Shown: positions 18,830-31,310, numbered from the stretch's first letter. The stretch: 64,000 nucleotides of DNA from Legionella bononiensis (GCF_016786215.1 NZ_JADOBG010000022.1:124001-188000), one strand, 5' to 3'. Made by a program: numbers and translations. The notes: generated by a model not told the origin, from the letters alone.

Positions 18830-18879
18830 TTAAATCATAAGTCTTAGAATTATCCCTGCAAACTGAATATTCAAATCTA

Positions 18880-18906
18880 CCGGGTTCCAGTCTCACTAGA
18901 ACCCGG
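18880..18906. terminator. Possible stem-loop downstream of rdgC
   Basis: CCGGGTTC and GAACCCGG pair across an 11-base loop, about 50 bp after the rdgC stop. No T-run follows, so a terminator role is uncertain. Confidence 0.35.
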
Positions 18907-19008
18907 GTTACCTCTAGAAATAAATCTAATGAATAACCATTGCTCTGCGAACATCTGCTTTTAATTCAAGCGAAGTTATATATCAACGATTGAGCATAAA
19001 CAATTATC

Positions 19009-19080
19009 TATGTGAACATAGCGAAACAATCCAGATTATAGTTCTAATAAAATTCGGTTCTGGATTACTTCGTTATGCTC
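19009..19080. repeat. Palindromic intergenic repeat (CAATCCAGA family)
   Basis: GTGAACATAGCGAAACAATCCAGA on the left faces TCTGGATTACTTCGTTATGCTCG on the right, an imperfect inverted pair. Related copies lie near 31128-31200 and 47408-47455. No coding potential is seen. Confidence 0.6.
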
Positions 19081-19179
19081 GAAAAGATGGGGTATTATAA
19101 GAACGGTGTACGTTAAATAAATTGAATATCCGCGTGAGAAAGAAAGAGGGGAAATACTGAACTCTCCCCTCTAATACAA

Positions 19180-19953
19180 TTAAGAAGCAACTCGGACCAT
19201 ATTGGACGTGTGATAGGTAGCTTGATAGACAGCCATCGCATCTTCTGCGGCCTTTTTAAGTCCTAAAGCCATGTTGGCATCATACATTATCACCAGTGCT
19301 TGTTGAGCGCTTGGAGCCTGGGGATAGGTTTTTACCAAATAATTGGCGCGTTCTATAGCTGCGACATACATTTTACGTTTGAAGTAGTACTGTGACACAT
19401 CCAGTTCATGTTGAGCAAACATATTACGCAGATAAATCATACGCTGTAAGGCGTTCGCTTTATATTTACTGTTTGGGAACTTTTGAATCAAGGTCGCAAA
19501 ATCAAGGAAAGCCTGTGTTTGGGTACCGGGATCACGCCATGATTCATCCATGGGGAATACTTTAGCAAAAACACCCCGAGTCTGTTGAAAATTAGCTAAA
19601 CCACGCATGTAATAAGCATAATCAACATTTTTAGCGCGAGGATAAAGATGAATAAAACGTTCTGCTGTTGCCGCCGCAGAAGGATAATCTTCATTCTGAT
19701 AGTAAGCATAAATTAATTCCATTTGCGATTGCTCAGTATAATCACTAAAAGGATACATGGATTCCATCGCTTCAAGCTGTTTCGCAGCCGTCGCATACTC
19801 TTGTTTGCGTAACGATTTTTGTGATGCGGTATAAAGCTGTTTCGCGGTCATCCCCTTATATGGATTTTTTTCTTCGTCATCCTGATTCCATTTGGCACAA
19901 GAGGACAAGGCAATAACAAGACCAACCAGGAACACAATTTGAATTCGTTTCAT
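19180..19953 (-). CDS. bamD: Outer membrane assembly lipoprotein BamD
   Basis: A 257-residue lipoprotein of the BAM complex, which inserts beta-barrel proteins into the outer membrane. The signal peptide ends in the lipobox LSSC (IVFLVGLVIALSSC), so Cys19 would be lipidated. The body has TPR-like repeats as in BamD/ComL: KQLYTASQKSLRKQEYATAA, LEAMESMYPFSDYTEQ, YYQNEDYPSAAATAERFIHL and FPNSKYKANALQRMIYLRN. The gene stands alone on the minus strand, and tRNA-Ser lies upstream on the other strand. Confidence 0.95.
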   Translation of the reverse strand: MKRIQIVFLVGLVIALSSCAKWNQDDEEKNPYKGMTAKQLYTASQKSLRKQEYATAAKQLEAMESMYPFSDYTEQSQMELIYAYYQNEDYPSAAATAERFIHLYPRAKNVDYAYYMRGLANFQQTRGVFAKVFPMDESWRDPGTQTQAFLDFATLIQKFPNSKYKANALQRMIYLRNMFAQHELDVSQYYFKRKMYVAAIERANYLVKTYPQAPSAQQALVIMYDANMALGLKKAAEDAMAVYQATYHTSNMVRVAS

Positions 19954-20183
19954 AAACTACACCTATATTTTGTATCTGTTGCACTATCCAACAGCGACAG
20001 GAAAATTTGGGACATTATACCTAGGACACACTAATTTGCGAACACTCTCTCGCTGATTCTTTAATTTAAATAACAGGAACATAGAACAGAAGTACTGGAT
20101 TCATTACAATTAACCAAAGTTCATCAAAAATTTCAAAAACCATTTGCAAAACATCAGACGTTACGATAGTATTCTCGGCTGTC

Positions 20184-20271
20184 GGAGAGGTGGCAGAGCG
20201 GTCGAATGCGGCGGTCTTGAAAACCGTTGAAGGGCAACCTTCCCAGGGTTCGAATCCCTGCCTCTCCGCCA
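20184..20271 (+). tRNA. tRNA-Ser (anticodon UGA)
   Basis: Acceptor stem GGAGAGG pairs with CCTCTCC, followed by discriminator G and an encoded CCA. The anticodon loop CTTGAAA gives UGA. The long variable arm TTGAAGGGCAACCTTCCC and the T-loop GGTTCGAATCC are complete. The 88-nt length with a long variable arm is typical of class II tRNA-Ser. Confidence 0.98.
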
Positions 20272-20785
20272 AGTCTATTTCGTACTCTATTGAAATAACA
20301 CGTTTTTAAATGTTTGTATAATGAGCATTTCACAGCATAGCACCACATAATTAATTCCTAATACACCCTCCTGGATCATTCTTCTTACTTTATATTAATT
20401 TGTACCTTTACTTTAATCCAATCTGCAATAAATGTAGCCTGTATTAGACGAAGTCGTAATACAGGATTAAGCTCTCTTGCAAATCCATGATCTGGTAAAG
20501 AGGATGCTGATATAAAATAGTACATCGATTCATTTAACCTTGAATTATAGATCATAGACGGGAGGTCTCTTTGAAAAAGCTACCCTGTATTACGACTTTG
20601 TCTAATACAGGCTACTCTCACTCGTGAACAAAATAATGATAAGACTCCTCACCACTAAGCATGCAGCGCTAGTTGCTCATTTAATGCAAGGACACCCTCA
20701 TTGGAATGACAAAGGGATTTAAATTGCAAATTAATTTAAATCACTGTGCCTCTTTAATAGTAAGGAGCGCTCAGGTACACACAAA
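20272..20785. other. Gene-free stretch with a REP-like pair
   Basis: About 510 bp after tRNA-Ser. No gene was recognised. It contains the inverted REP-like pair at 20434-20465 and 20584-20615, listed separately. Confidence 0.6.
20434..20615. repeat. Inverted pair of 32-bp REP-like palindromes (pair 1)
   Basis: GTAGCCTGTATTAGACGAAG... (20434-20465) and its near reverse complement (20584-20615) flank about 118 bp. Each arm is itself a palindrome (CCTGTATTA / TAATACAGG). The arrangement is like a BIME. Similar pairs occur at 22916-23083 and 33920-34000. Confidence 0.8.
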
Positions 20786-20832
20786 GACACATCAATTATG
20801 ACCTTACTCTATTAATGAATAATTGATGTGTC
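20786..20832 (-). terminator. Terminator of the TIG/DUF1566 gene
   Basis: GACACATCAATTAT (20786-20799) and ATAATTGATGTGTC (20819-20832) form a perfect 14-bp stem just after the stop codon at 20840. Read on the minus strand it is followed by TTTGTGTG. On the plus strand CCCTTTATTT follows, so it could work both ways. Confidence 0.75.
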
Positions 20833-20839
20833 CCTTTAT

Positions 20840-22300
20840 TTAAAACGTGCGTACACACCTGACTCTATTAAAAAGCCCTTTGCTCACCGCTCCTTGAGTG
20901 CCGGTATTAAAGAGTTGACGCCAAGCCCTGGCTGGATCAGTAGCAAATTCGGTAGAACTCCAATATCCATCACTAAAAAAACCACCAATGGCAACACGAT
21001 TAGTAAAGAGACAGTTTAATTGATCTTTTGCAGGAAGGAACCAATCTGCATAACACGTATTCCCAGCCTGACAAGGAGTATTTCCCTGAGAATCAATAGC
21101 ATATCCATCGCACAGTTGTGCCGCATAATTACCAGCACCTAATACTCCTACAATCATTGCAGTGTTGTTAGCCCCACGAACTGTACTTATTGCATTGGTC
21201 GCAGTAAAAGCTCCCCATATAATGCTCGAACTATTATCCACAGTAGCAGCGATCAAGTTAAAAAATCCTCCATTAATGCATGCAATGACACCACCATTTG
21301 ATGCTTGTCCCGGAGCTGTTGTTACATAGGTATACCCATTAACCAGCGTTGCTCCACCAGCCGGGGTGTCAATAACTACATCTACTACTCCAGCAACGTG
21401 TGCTGGCGTTATTGCCGTTACTGTAGAGGTGTTTATTACATTAATATTAGTTGCCGATGCTCCGCCAAAGGTCACGTTAGTAGCTCCGGTTAGCCCTGAT
21501 CCGGTTAATGTAACGGTTACCCCTCCTGCTGCTGTTCCTGAGTTTGGATTTACCTGCGTCAAAGTACTTCCTGATTCGATTTTAATTGCTGCCGTTAAAG
21601 CATTAGTATTGGTGCCCTGAATGCTGAAATTTGTTAATGGAACCACCGTATTTCCCGGAGTAAATGTGAGTGTACAACTGCTTCCTGGTGGCACCTGAGC
21701 ACAGGTATTTCCTGTTTCGGTCACATTTCCATCTAACGCAGTACCGGTGAAATTCGAAGTAATGTTGGTGGCCGCAACTTCGGTAGACGAATTACTTATG
21801 ACTAACTGGCCTGATGCACCATTCACCGTTAGCGTCAAAGGAGAACCGTTCACTGAAATATTTGCATCCAATATTGGTGGTGCCTGAGTGATATGAAGAC
21901 TATCCGATTTGCCCGGTTGGTAACACTGATGAGGACTTTTATCATGCTGACACACTATTGGTCCCTCCATAATTGGCGCGTTTAACTGACTACCGTTTAT
22001 TTGCAAGGACAGAATGCAGGATCCTTTACTGGTCAACACAAATGGACTGCCGCAAATATCGAATCCGCTGGTGATTTGAGTTATACCGTGCAGAGCCTGC
22101 ATGATTAATTTATTCGCACTTTTGGATTGATTGGTTATTCGGTATTGCACTGTCGCTGTTCCATTAGCAGGTACTGCTCTCGTAGTAGCTGTTAACGGCT
22201 CAAATGTCCATAAAGGACTTGCCTGTAATACTGATATGAATAGCAGTAACAAGAGACTAGACACTATTTTATGGAGCATTTTAATTGTGTTTCTTCGCAT
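20840..22300 (-). CDS. Exported IPT/TIG and DUF1566 (Lcl-type C-terminal) domain protein
   Basis: A 486-residue secreted protein with signal peptide (IVSSLLLLLFISVLQAS). Residues about 30-130 look like an immunoglobulin-like fold with paired Cys. Residues about 135-240 are Ser/Thr/Asn-rich repeats (ISNSSTEVAATNI, TCTLTF-like). Residues about 250-330 are one IPT/TIG domain (PNSGTAAGGVTVTLTGSGLT). The C-terminal 150 residues match DUF1566, with DWFLPAKDQLN, GYWSSTEFA and VRCVRTF. DUF1566 ends many surface and collagen-like proteins of Legionella, so a cell-surface or adhesion role is plausible but inferred. A strong hairpin follows the stop. Confidence 0.82.
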   Translation of the reverse strand: MRRNTIKMLHKIVSSLLLLLFISVLQASPLWTFEPLTATTRAVPANGTATVQYRITNQSKSANKLIMQALHGITQITSGFDICGSPFVLTSKGSCILSLQINGSQLNAPIMEGPIVCQHDKSPHQCYQPGKSDSLHITQAPPILDANISVNGSPLTLTVNGASGQLVISNSSTEVAATNITSNFTGTALDGNVTETGNTCAQVPPGSSCTLTFTPGNTVVPLTNFSIQGTNTNALTAAIKIESGSTLTQVNPNSGTAAGGVTVTLTGSGLTGATNVTFGGASATNINVINTSTVTAITPAHVAGVVDVVIDTPAGGATLVNGYTYVTTAPGQASNGGVIACINGGFFNLIAATVDNSSSIIWGAFTATNAISTVRGANNTAMIVGVLGAGNYAAQLCDGYAIDSQGNTPCQAGNTCYADWFLPAKDQLNCLFTNRVAIGGFFSDGYWSSTEFATDPARAWRQLFNTGTQGAVSKGLFNRVRCVRTF

Positions 22301-22731
22301 ATCTGTTTCCTTACATAAGATAAGTTTAAATGAAATACTTCTATCGTGTTGATGTTAAACTCAAGACCTAAGCTAAAAATCAGACCCAGCCTAACCGGAC
22401 TCACTATTTATGCCAGTAAGAATTAGATGCTTAACACGTAAATGGTCAGTATTTGGGTTTAACTCTTTTAAACGCCAGCATTACCCATATAGATGAATGC
22501 AGTGTTGATGAGTATTCTGATTTTCTGGTTTTCTGGTTTAATCCAGACATTGGGAGCGATCATTCTCCGGTCAGGGATGACTTAATTTTAGTGAGTTCTC
22601 TGTCTCAACAATCCATATGTTTTTATAAAACAATGACAACTCATTGTTTATATTTATATGTAATCAAAAAAATATAAGGATTTCAATAGGTTAGTAAATT
22701 AAAAGAACTATCTCAATAAACTCATGAATTT

Positions 22732-22814
22732 CGTCATCCAGAGCGTAGCGAAGGATCACCACATGCGAGCACAGCACCACGCTCAGGAGATCCCTCATTG
22801 CATTCGGGATGACG
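22732..22814. repeat. GTCATCC...GGATGAC intergenic palindrome
   Basis: The element starts CGTCATCCAGAGCGTAGCGA and ends TTCGGGATGACG, with CACAGCACCACGCTCAGGAG in the middle. It is the same family as those at 26023-26176 and the 39201-39604 array. Confidence 0.8.
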
Positions 22815-22915
22815 TTTCCTTCGGAAATTTGGTTATTTTAAGCGTAGTGAAGGACTCTCCTGGATAAAGCAAGAAGCGTAGGTCGGTTCGAAACCCGACA
22901 TTGCTCTCTAAGATC

Positions 22916-23083
22916 GTAGCCTGTATTAGACGAAGTCGTAATACAGGAAACAAGCACTTCATAAATTCGCTGTCATGAGAAGTTTGATAGAGGTATCAGA
23001 CTATATACATTAGTTTAAAGTAGGAAGAACGATGATAATCGGGTAGTACCTCCCTGTATTACGACTTCGTCGAATACAGGCTA
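22916..23083. repeat. Inverted pair of REP-like palindromes (pair 2)
   Basis: GTAGCCTGTATTAGACGAAG... at 22916-22947 faces CCTGTATTACGACTTCGTCG... at about 23053-23083, with about 105 bp between. The palindromic core is the same as in pair 1. Confidence 0.8.
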
Positions 23084-23337
23084 TGTTTATTAATTGCTAA
23101 ATCTTTTCATGGGACATTTTAATGATTTTAAGATCCCCTCATCCGCCTGTCGGCACCTTCTCCCGGAGGGAGAAGGACAATTTTATGAGATCTCGCTAAT
23201 CTTTAAAACGGAACTTTTAGCATAGTGTAAAGATAACATCGGGTTTGAAAATGGATAGAGCTGCATACTCTGCATGCTCTAAACACAATATACTTCGCAC
23301 AGGTAACTATTAAATTATTGAAGCTAAACCTTCATAA

Positions 23338-26200
<2,863 letters not shown>

Positions 26201-26671
26201 TTACCGCAACTGTTGGCTAATCAAGTACATCTCAACCGCACAATCAGCCGCATCCTTTCCTTTATGTCCATGATTTCCGCCTAATCGATCCCAAGCCTGC
26301 TCATCGTTTTCTGTAGTCAGAACACCGAAGACAACTGGGATATCATGATCGAGCATCACTCTTTGGCACCCTTGGCTCACCTGTTCACATACATAATCGT
26401 AATGACTGGTTTCACCTCGAATCACCGCACCCAGCGCTATAACCGCATCAACCTGCTTATTCTTAGCTAACAATTGTGCAACGAAAGGTATCTCAACAGC
26501 ACCAGGTACCTCAACTAAAGTAATATCAGTTGGTTTAAAACCAAGTTCTGCCAAACGCTCCAAAGCTCCTGTTTTTAATGCATTGGTAATCGCCTCATTA
26601 AACGTGCTGACCACTACTGCAATTGGGAATGGACTTCTTAATTCATTACAATGTGCTTTAATTACTTTCAT
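26201..26671 (-). CDS. ribH: 6,7-dimethyl-8-ribityllumazine synthase
   Basis: Penultimate enzyme of riboflavin synthesis, forming the icosahedral or pentameric lumazine synthase. It has about 156 residues. VVSTFNEAIT, LVEVPGAVEIPFVAQLL, DAVIALGAVIRGETSHYDYVC and FGVLTTENDEQAWDR are family motifs. The ATG at 26671 is chosen because AGGA lies 8 nt upstream. A TTG at 26686 would overlap ribBA and add five residues. Last gene of the rib operon. Confidence 0.97.
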   Translation of the reverse strand: MKVIKAHCNELRSPFPIAVVVSTFNEAITNALKTGALERLAELGFKPTDITLVEVPGAVEIPFVAQLLAKNKQVDAVIALGAVIRGETSHYDYVCEQVSQGCQRVMLDHDIPVVFGVLTTENDEQAWDRLGGNHGHKGKDAADCAVEMYLISQQLR

Positions 26672-26678
26672 TATTATC

Positions 26679-27884
26679 CTAATCAATAGCCAACAAATGC
26701 CCCAGCTTTTGTTTTTTTGTCATTAAATAACCACGATTTTCATCTGTAGGTTCTATCTCTAAAGGAACACGTTGAGCGCTTATACCATAATGTTCCATTG
26801 CTGAAATTTTTAAAGGATTATTCGTTAACATTCGTATTGAATCAATGCCTAAATGTTTCAGTATCTGATATGCAATCGCATAATCACGATCATCAGCAGG
26901 CAAACCCAGTTTTAAATTCGCCTCAACAGTATCGAATCCTTGTTCCTGCAAGGCATAGGCTTTTAATTTATTCGCTAAACCAATGCCTCTTCCTTCCTGA
27001 CGCAAATAAATTAATACGCCCCCTTCTTCTGCTATTTGCGACAGTGATGCTTTTAATTGTTTGCCACAATCGCATTTGCATGAGCCAAAAACATCTCCCG
27101 TAATGCATTCCGAGTGGATTCGAACCAATGGAACCCGATTTCCATACGCAGGAGGTTTTACCAAAACAAAATGCTCTGCTGAATCCAGCTCATTTTCGAA
27201 TACTGTCATATTAAAAGTGCCATTATCTTTCAACGGTATTCGAGTAGTTGCTGCAGCAGTGACTAAATCTTCGTTCTTTATTCGATACTCAATCAAATCC
27301 TTGATCGTAACCAAAGGAATTTGATGTTTCTCAGAAAAAGTCACCAACTCATCTCGCCGGCTCATGGTACCGTCTTCATTAATAATTTCACAAATCACGG
27401 CAGCTGGTGTCAAACCCGCCAATCGAACCAAATCAACACTGCCCTCAGTTTGTCCTGCTCGTTCCAGTACTCCTTTGGGTCTTGCCCGCAAAGGAAACAC
27501 ATGACCAGGGGAAATAATATCTGCCGGCCCACTTTGTGGATCGATAGCTACTTTAATAGTCTGTGCTCTGTCTTGTGCTGAGATACCTGTTGAAACACCC
27601 TGGGCTGCCTCAATTGAAACGGTGAATGCCGTACCATAGGGCGACCTGTTCTTATTAGCCATCATTGGTAATTGAATTTTATCAATCAACTCTTCAGCCA
27701 TCGGCAAACAAATTAGCCCACAACCAAAACGTGACATGAAGTTTATTGCTTCTGGCGTCGCAAATTCCGCGGCCATCACCAAATCGCCTTCATTTTCCCT
27801 GTCTTCATCATCCATTAGAATAATCATTTTACCGGCTTTAAGTGTTTCCATTGCCTGTTCTATACTGACTAATGAATGCTTCAT
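26679..27884 (-). CDS. ribBA: DHBP synthase / GTP cyclohydrolase II fusion
   Basis: A 401-residue fusion supplying both precursors of riboflavin. The N-terminal half is 3,4-dihydroxy-2-butanone-4-phosphate synthase (LMDDEDRENEGDL, FMSRFGCGLIC, GHVFPLRA, RAGQTEGSVDLVRLAG). The C-terminal half is GTP cyclohydrolase II with zinc cysteines in CITGDVFGSCKCDCG, the catalytic YLRQEGRGIGL and LTNNPLK. The cyclohydrolase half is often decayed in proteobacterial RibBA, but here its key residues look intact. It overlaps ribE by 4 bp. Confidence 0.97.
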   Translation of the reverse strand: MKHSLVSIEQAMETLKAGKMIILMDDEDRENEGDLVMAAEFATPEAINFMSRFGCGLICLPMAEELIDKIQLPMMANKNRSPYGTAFTVSIEAAQGVSTGISAQDRAQTIKVAIDPQSGPADIISPGHVFPLRARPKGVLERAGQTEGSVDLVRLAGLTPAAVICEIINEDGTMSRRDELVTFSEKHQIPLVTIKDLIEYRIKNEDLVTAAATTRIPLKDNGTFNMTVFENELDSAEHFVLVKPPAYGNRVPLVRIHSECITGDVFGSCKCDCGKQLKASLSQIAEEGGVLIYLRQEGRGIGLANKLKAYALQEQGFDTVEANLKLGLPADDRDYAIAYQILKHLGIDSIRMLTNNPLKISAMEHYGISAQRVPLEIEPTDENRGYLMTKKQKLGHLLAID

Positions 27885-28495
27885 GACTCTACCTCACAGT
27901 TCAACTTCCCGGCAATTTGAAGCTGATGAGCAACAATACGGGTAAGATAATCAAATTCTATATTTACATGCTGCCCCACTCGTAACGACCCTAAAGTAGT
28001 GTGTAACAGAGTGTGCGGTACCAGCATTAATTTAATGGATTGGTTTATTACATCATTAATGGTCAGACTAACTCCTTCCACAGTAATGCTGCCTTTGGGT
28101 ATCAAATAGAACATGGAGTTTGAATCAAATCCTTCAAGCTCCATTTCAATATATTCATCCAGAGAATTAATGGATTTTATCAAAGCAGTCATGTCCACAT
28201 GACCGCTCACATAATGACCGCCAAACCGTGTCGACGCAATCATGGAACGTTCAAGGTTCACAGGATCACCGGATGATAAACTACCCAATGTTGTTACCCT
28301 TAACGTTTCAGGCGACACATCAAAATGCAACTCTCCTGATTCAGACGGTAATAATGTAAGGCATACGCCATTGACGGCAACGCTTTCACCAATCTGCAGA
28401 TGTTCATAATTTGATGAAATAATCAGTTTATTCCCAGAATCATTTTCATGGTTAGCAAGTACCTCACCTGTATTGTCTATTAAACCAGTAAACAC
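27881..28495 (-). CDS. ribE: Riboflavin synthase, alpha chain
   Basis: Converts two ribityllumazines into riboflavin. The start is set at the GTG at 28495. It gives (M)FTGLIDNTGEV, the invariant family N-terminus, and AGGAGG stands 6 nt before it, inside the end of ribD (TAGTG overlap). Two lumazine-binding barrels are visible: about 1-97 (GESVAVNGVCLTL, FDVSPETLRVT) and 98-195 (GHYVSGHVD, GSITVEGVSLTIND, IPHTL-like). About 204 residues, normal length. Confidence 0.96.
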   Translation of the reverse strand: MFTGLIDNTGEVLANHENDSGNKLIISSNYEHLQIGESVAVNGVCLTLLPSESGELHFDVSPETLRVTTLGSLSSGDPVNLERSMIASTRFGGHYVSGHVDMTALIKSINSLDEYIEMELEGFDSNSMFYLIPKGSITVEGVSLTINDVINQSIKLMLVPHTLLHTTLGSLRVGQHVNIEFDYLTRIVAHQLQIAGKLNCEVES

Positions 28496-29607
28496 TAAAC
28501 CTCCTGCCAATCGATACATGCTATCATATTGTCACCCATTTCATGCCAGGAAACTTTATGTTCGCGATCAAATAGTTCACGGTACTGATAGGCTGAAACT
28601 GCTTCAGTACCTAAAAAGATTGGAACTATATATAAGTAAGTTCTATGAACCAATCCCTCTTGATGTAATGCACTAAAAATTGCCCCGCCTGCTTCTACCC
28701 AGACATCATGGAAGCCCAACTCCCCCAGATGGTTAATGATGGAATTCAAATCCATCCGTCCTGACTTTAAGGGCATTGCATGATAAGTACTATTAGGATA
28801 AAGAGAAAGTGAGCTGTTCGAACGAATTTGCCCCGGATCGGCTTTAATTCGCTCTGTATCAGGCAATAAACGATGTTCATCATGGTATATGTAACAATGA
28901 CTGGCTGTAGAGAACACCAAAGACTCATCACTCAAACTGAGGTCCCGATCAATTATTGCCACCGGTTTTGCCTGTTCCTGCTGATTTAATCGGACATTCA
29001 TTCGGGGATTATCCCGCTCTACTGTTCTGGCGCTGGTTAATATCACATCGCTTGCAGCGCGCATTTTATGGGTAAATTCAGCGCACAAAGAATTGGATAA
29101 AATGACCCGTTCATTACTCAGCCGCCCTATTTTTCCATCTAAACTCTGTGCCATCTTGACCGTAACTCTTGGTCTATGAGTTACAATCCAATGAGTGTAA
29201 CTTTTATAAAATTCATCAATTTCAGGCAAAGGTAAATGTGTTACCTTGATACCGTGCTCCTGCAAAAGAGCGGTAGAATTATTTTGAGCTACAAGAGGAT
29301 TAGGATCTAAATAAGAAAAATACACCTCTTCTATGCCGTGATTGATAATCGCATTGACGCAAGGAGGCGTTCTCCCCCAATGATTACAAGGCTCGAGAGT
29401 AATATATAAACTAACCCCTGGCGTTTTAGGGGTAAATTGTGCTAACAATAGTTGTTCTGCATGTGGCGAACCTGCACCTCTATGCCAGTCCTGTGCTATA
29501 ATGTTTCCATTTTGCACAGCTACTGCTCCAACACTGGGATTGGGCGCACAGATCCCTTGACCTAGTTTGGCTTGATTAAGTGCTGCAAGCAAAAACTGTT
29601 CGTGCAT
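28495..29607 (-). CDS. ribD: Riboflavin biosynthesis deaminase/reductase
   Basis: A bifunctional 370-residue enzyme, first gene of ribD-ribE-ribBA-ribH. The deaminase half has the zinc motifs HAEQLLL and LEPCNHWGRTPPCVNAI. The reductase half (about 145-370) shows VTVKMAQSLDGKIG, RAASDVILTSARTVERDNPRMNVR and VWVEAGGAIFSALH. AAGGTGG precedes the ATG. The 50-bp gap to the divergent protease gene leaves no room for an FMN riboswitch. Confidence 0.96.
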   Translation of the reverse strand: MHEQFLLAALNQAKLGQGICAPNPSVGAVAVQNGNIIAQDWHRGAGSPHAEQLLLAQFTPKTPGVSLYITLEPCNHWGRTPPCVNAIINHGIEEVYFSYLDPNPLVAQNNSTALLQEHGIKVTHLPLPEIDEFYKSYTHWIVTHRPRVTVKMAQSLDGKIGRLSNERVILSNSLCAEFTHKMRAASDVILTSARTVERDNPRMNVRLNQQEQAKPVAIIDRDLSLSDESLVFSTASHCYIYHDEHRLLPDTERIKADPGQIRSNSSLSLYPNSTYHAMPLKSGRMDLNSIINHLGELGFHDVWVEAGGAIFSALHQEGLVHRTYLYIVPIFLGTEAVSAYQYRELFDREHKVSWHEMGDNMIACIDWQEV

Positions 29608-29657
29608 CGATTAACCACCTTTTAAAAGTGCACGAATGATAACAAATTATTCAATTT

Positions 29658-31100
29658 ATGAGTAGCCTAATGATTCAATTGAATTTAAAATTTAAGTTAA
29701 AACCAGTTATTTCCAGCTTATCTGCTTTGGGAAGGTTATTTATACTGTTTATTTTGGCTCAACCCTCCTTCGCTGAAGGACTATCTCCATATTCAACAAA
29801 AGAACTGGAACAGCTGGAGCATCAATTCATTCAACTGATTAATCAATCAGACAGTGTAGAACGCAACCCCTTGGCCAACCAATTCATCAATCATATTGGA
29901 AAAAAGCTCGCATACTATGGGCGAATCAAAACACCCTATTTTTTTATAGTCAAATCCAGAGAAATTAATGCCTTTGCAGGGCCTGGTGGATATATTGGAA
30001 TTAATTCCCAACTGATATTAACGACCCAAAATGAAAGCGAACTCGCTGCAGTAATGGCTCATGAAATAGCACACGTTCGTCTGCATCATCTGTACAGCAT
30101 GATTGAACACCAAAAACAAATGCGAGTTCCCATGCTGGCTTCCATGCTGGCTTCGATAGCGCTTGGGGCTTTAAATCCCACAGTAGGAATGGGAGCCATG
30201 ATGGCCTCAATTTCCGGATTTTCTCAGGATAATATCAACTTTACCCGTTCCAAAGAAAAAGAAGCAGACAGAATAGGTATCGACATGCTGATCAAAGCTG
30301 GGTTTGATCCGCGAGGCATGGCCGCTTTTTTCCGAAAAATGCAGGAAAATTCTCGATATTATTATTCTGCTGATGTTCCAGCAATACTCCGTACCCATCC
30401 CATGGACGCGGATCGTATTGCTGAGGCAGAAAATCGCACCGCCCGACTTGAGAGAAAGCGTTATAATGATTCACTGGACTATGCTCTTTTTAAAGAACTG
30501 ATCCGTGTTTCCGTGACGCCACAGACCAAACAAATACTCGATTACTATGAACATCAATGTCACAAAAGAAACAGTTCTATTGCCTGTCAATATGGATATG
30601 TACTTGCGTTATTAAACAATAATGAATACGCCAAAGCAGCTGAGCGTTTAAGGCCTATTATTGATAACAATTCGGACAATTTATATTTTCAAATAGCCAT
30701 GGCTCAGGCTGAACTTGGCTTGTCACAGAATAAAGCAGCGATAAACCGCTTGGCAGATGCTCAAAAAAATTATCCAGATAATTACGCTGCACTAATGGCT
30801 TATGCCCAGGGTTTACTGTCCGCCAACCAGGCAGAGAAAGCGACCAGCGTATTGCTTAAAGGCAGCAGAATCTATAAAGAAGATCTACCTCTTTGCAGAG
30901 AATTAGCTCGAGCTCAAGCAGAATCGCATCAAAAAAATTACGCTTATTTTACTCAATCTCAATGTTTGTTGCTTGAAGGACAACATCGAGCAGCTATAGC
31001 ACAATTAAAAGTCGCGCGTAATTTATCAAAAAATGATCCCTATCTGATGGCGCGTATTAACGCCAAAATAGATGAAATCAAATACATGACCGAAAATTAA
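29658..31100 (+). CDS. BepA-like periplasmic M48 metalloprotease with TPR tail
   Basis: A 480-residue exported protease of the BepA/YfgC type, which in E. coli controls outer-membrane protein (LptD) assembly. An N-terminal hydrophobic signal (GRLFILFILAQPSFA) precedes the peptidase M48 domain with VMAHEIAHVRLHH (HExxH zinc site) and the third-ligand helix KEKEADRIGIDMLIKAGFDPRGM. From about residue 285 TPR units follow (YGYVLALLNNNEYAKAAERL, MAQAELGLSQNKAAINRLADA). The start is uncertain: 29658 or 29670, neither with a good ribosome site. Confidence 0.9.
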   Translation: MSSLMIQLNLKFKLKPVISSLSALGRLFILFILAQPSFAEGLSPYSTKELEQLEHQFIQLINQSDSVERNPLANQFINHIGKKLAYYGRIKTPYFFIVKSREINAFAGPGGYIGINSQLILTTQNESELAAVMAHEIAHVRLHHLYSMIEHQKQMRVPMLASMLASIALGALNPTVGMGAMMASISGFSQDNINFTRSKEKEADRIGIDMLIKAGFDPRGMAAFFRKMQENSRYYYSADVPAILRTHPMDADRIAEAENRTARLERKRYNDSLDYALFKELIRVSVTPQTKQILDYYEHQCHKRNSSIACQYGYVLALLNNNEYAKAAERLRPIIDNNSDNLYFQIAMAQAELGLSQNKAAINRLADAQKNYPDNYAALMAYAQGLLSANQAEKATSVLLKGSRIYKEDLPLCRELARAQAESHQKNYAYFTQSQCLLLEGQHRAAIAQLKVARNLSKNDPYLMARINAKIDEIKYMTEN

Positions 31101-31127
31101 AGGTCAAAATAATTTTTCGTCTGTGCA

Positions 31128-31200
31128 AACAAAGCGTAGCAATCCAGAGCACATTCCTAATAAGGCGCCATTGTTGATTGCTTCGCGTAACTCAGAGAGG
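31128..31200. repeat. Palindromic intergenic repeat (CAATCCAGA family)
   Basis: AAGCGTAGCAATCCAGAGCA and TTGATTGCTTCGCGTAACTC are an imperfect inverted pair, related to the copy at 19009-19080. Confidence 0.55.
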
Positions 31201-31310
31201 CGGAGTTTAATCTAATCATTGAAACTAAAATACAAACATTTTCGGTTTGATCGATGATGAGGAGATTTCTCAGAGTGAGGGTTGGAATCAATTTAAATCT
31301 AGCAAGTACG

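Larger units (their letters stand above)
22301..23337. other. Gene-free stretch of about 1 kb with several repeat families
   Basis: No gene could be supported. Seen here: a GTCATCC-type palindrome (22732-22814), a GTCGGTTCGAAACCCGAC palindrome near 22890, an inverted REP-like pair (22916-23083), and a CCCTCATCCGCC...CCTTCTCCCGGAGGGAGAAGG segment (about 23136-23178) of a kind common between proteobacterial genes. A 74-codon open frame at 22453-22677 has no gene-like character. Confidence 0.7.

Noticed and set aside
20066-20348. Two minus-strand open frames over the tRNA-Ser region
   Set aside because: They overlap a complete tRNA-Ser and have no ribosome site. They are antisense shadows of the tRNA.
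22453-22677. Open frame of 74 codons on the plus strand
   Set aside because: No ribosome site, no recognisable features, and AT-rich surroundings full of repeats.
29608-29657. FMN riboswitch upstream of the riboflavin operon
   Set aside because: Only 50 bp separate ribD from the divergent gene, far too short for the aptamer, and no FMN-element motif is seen.
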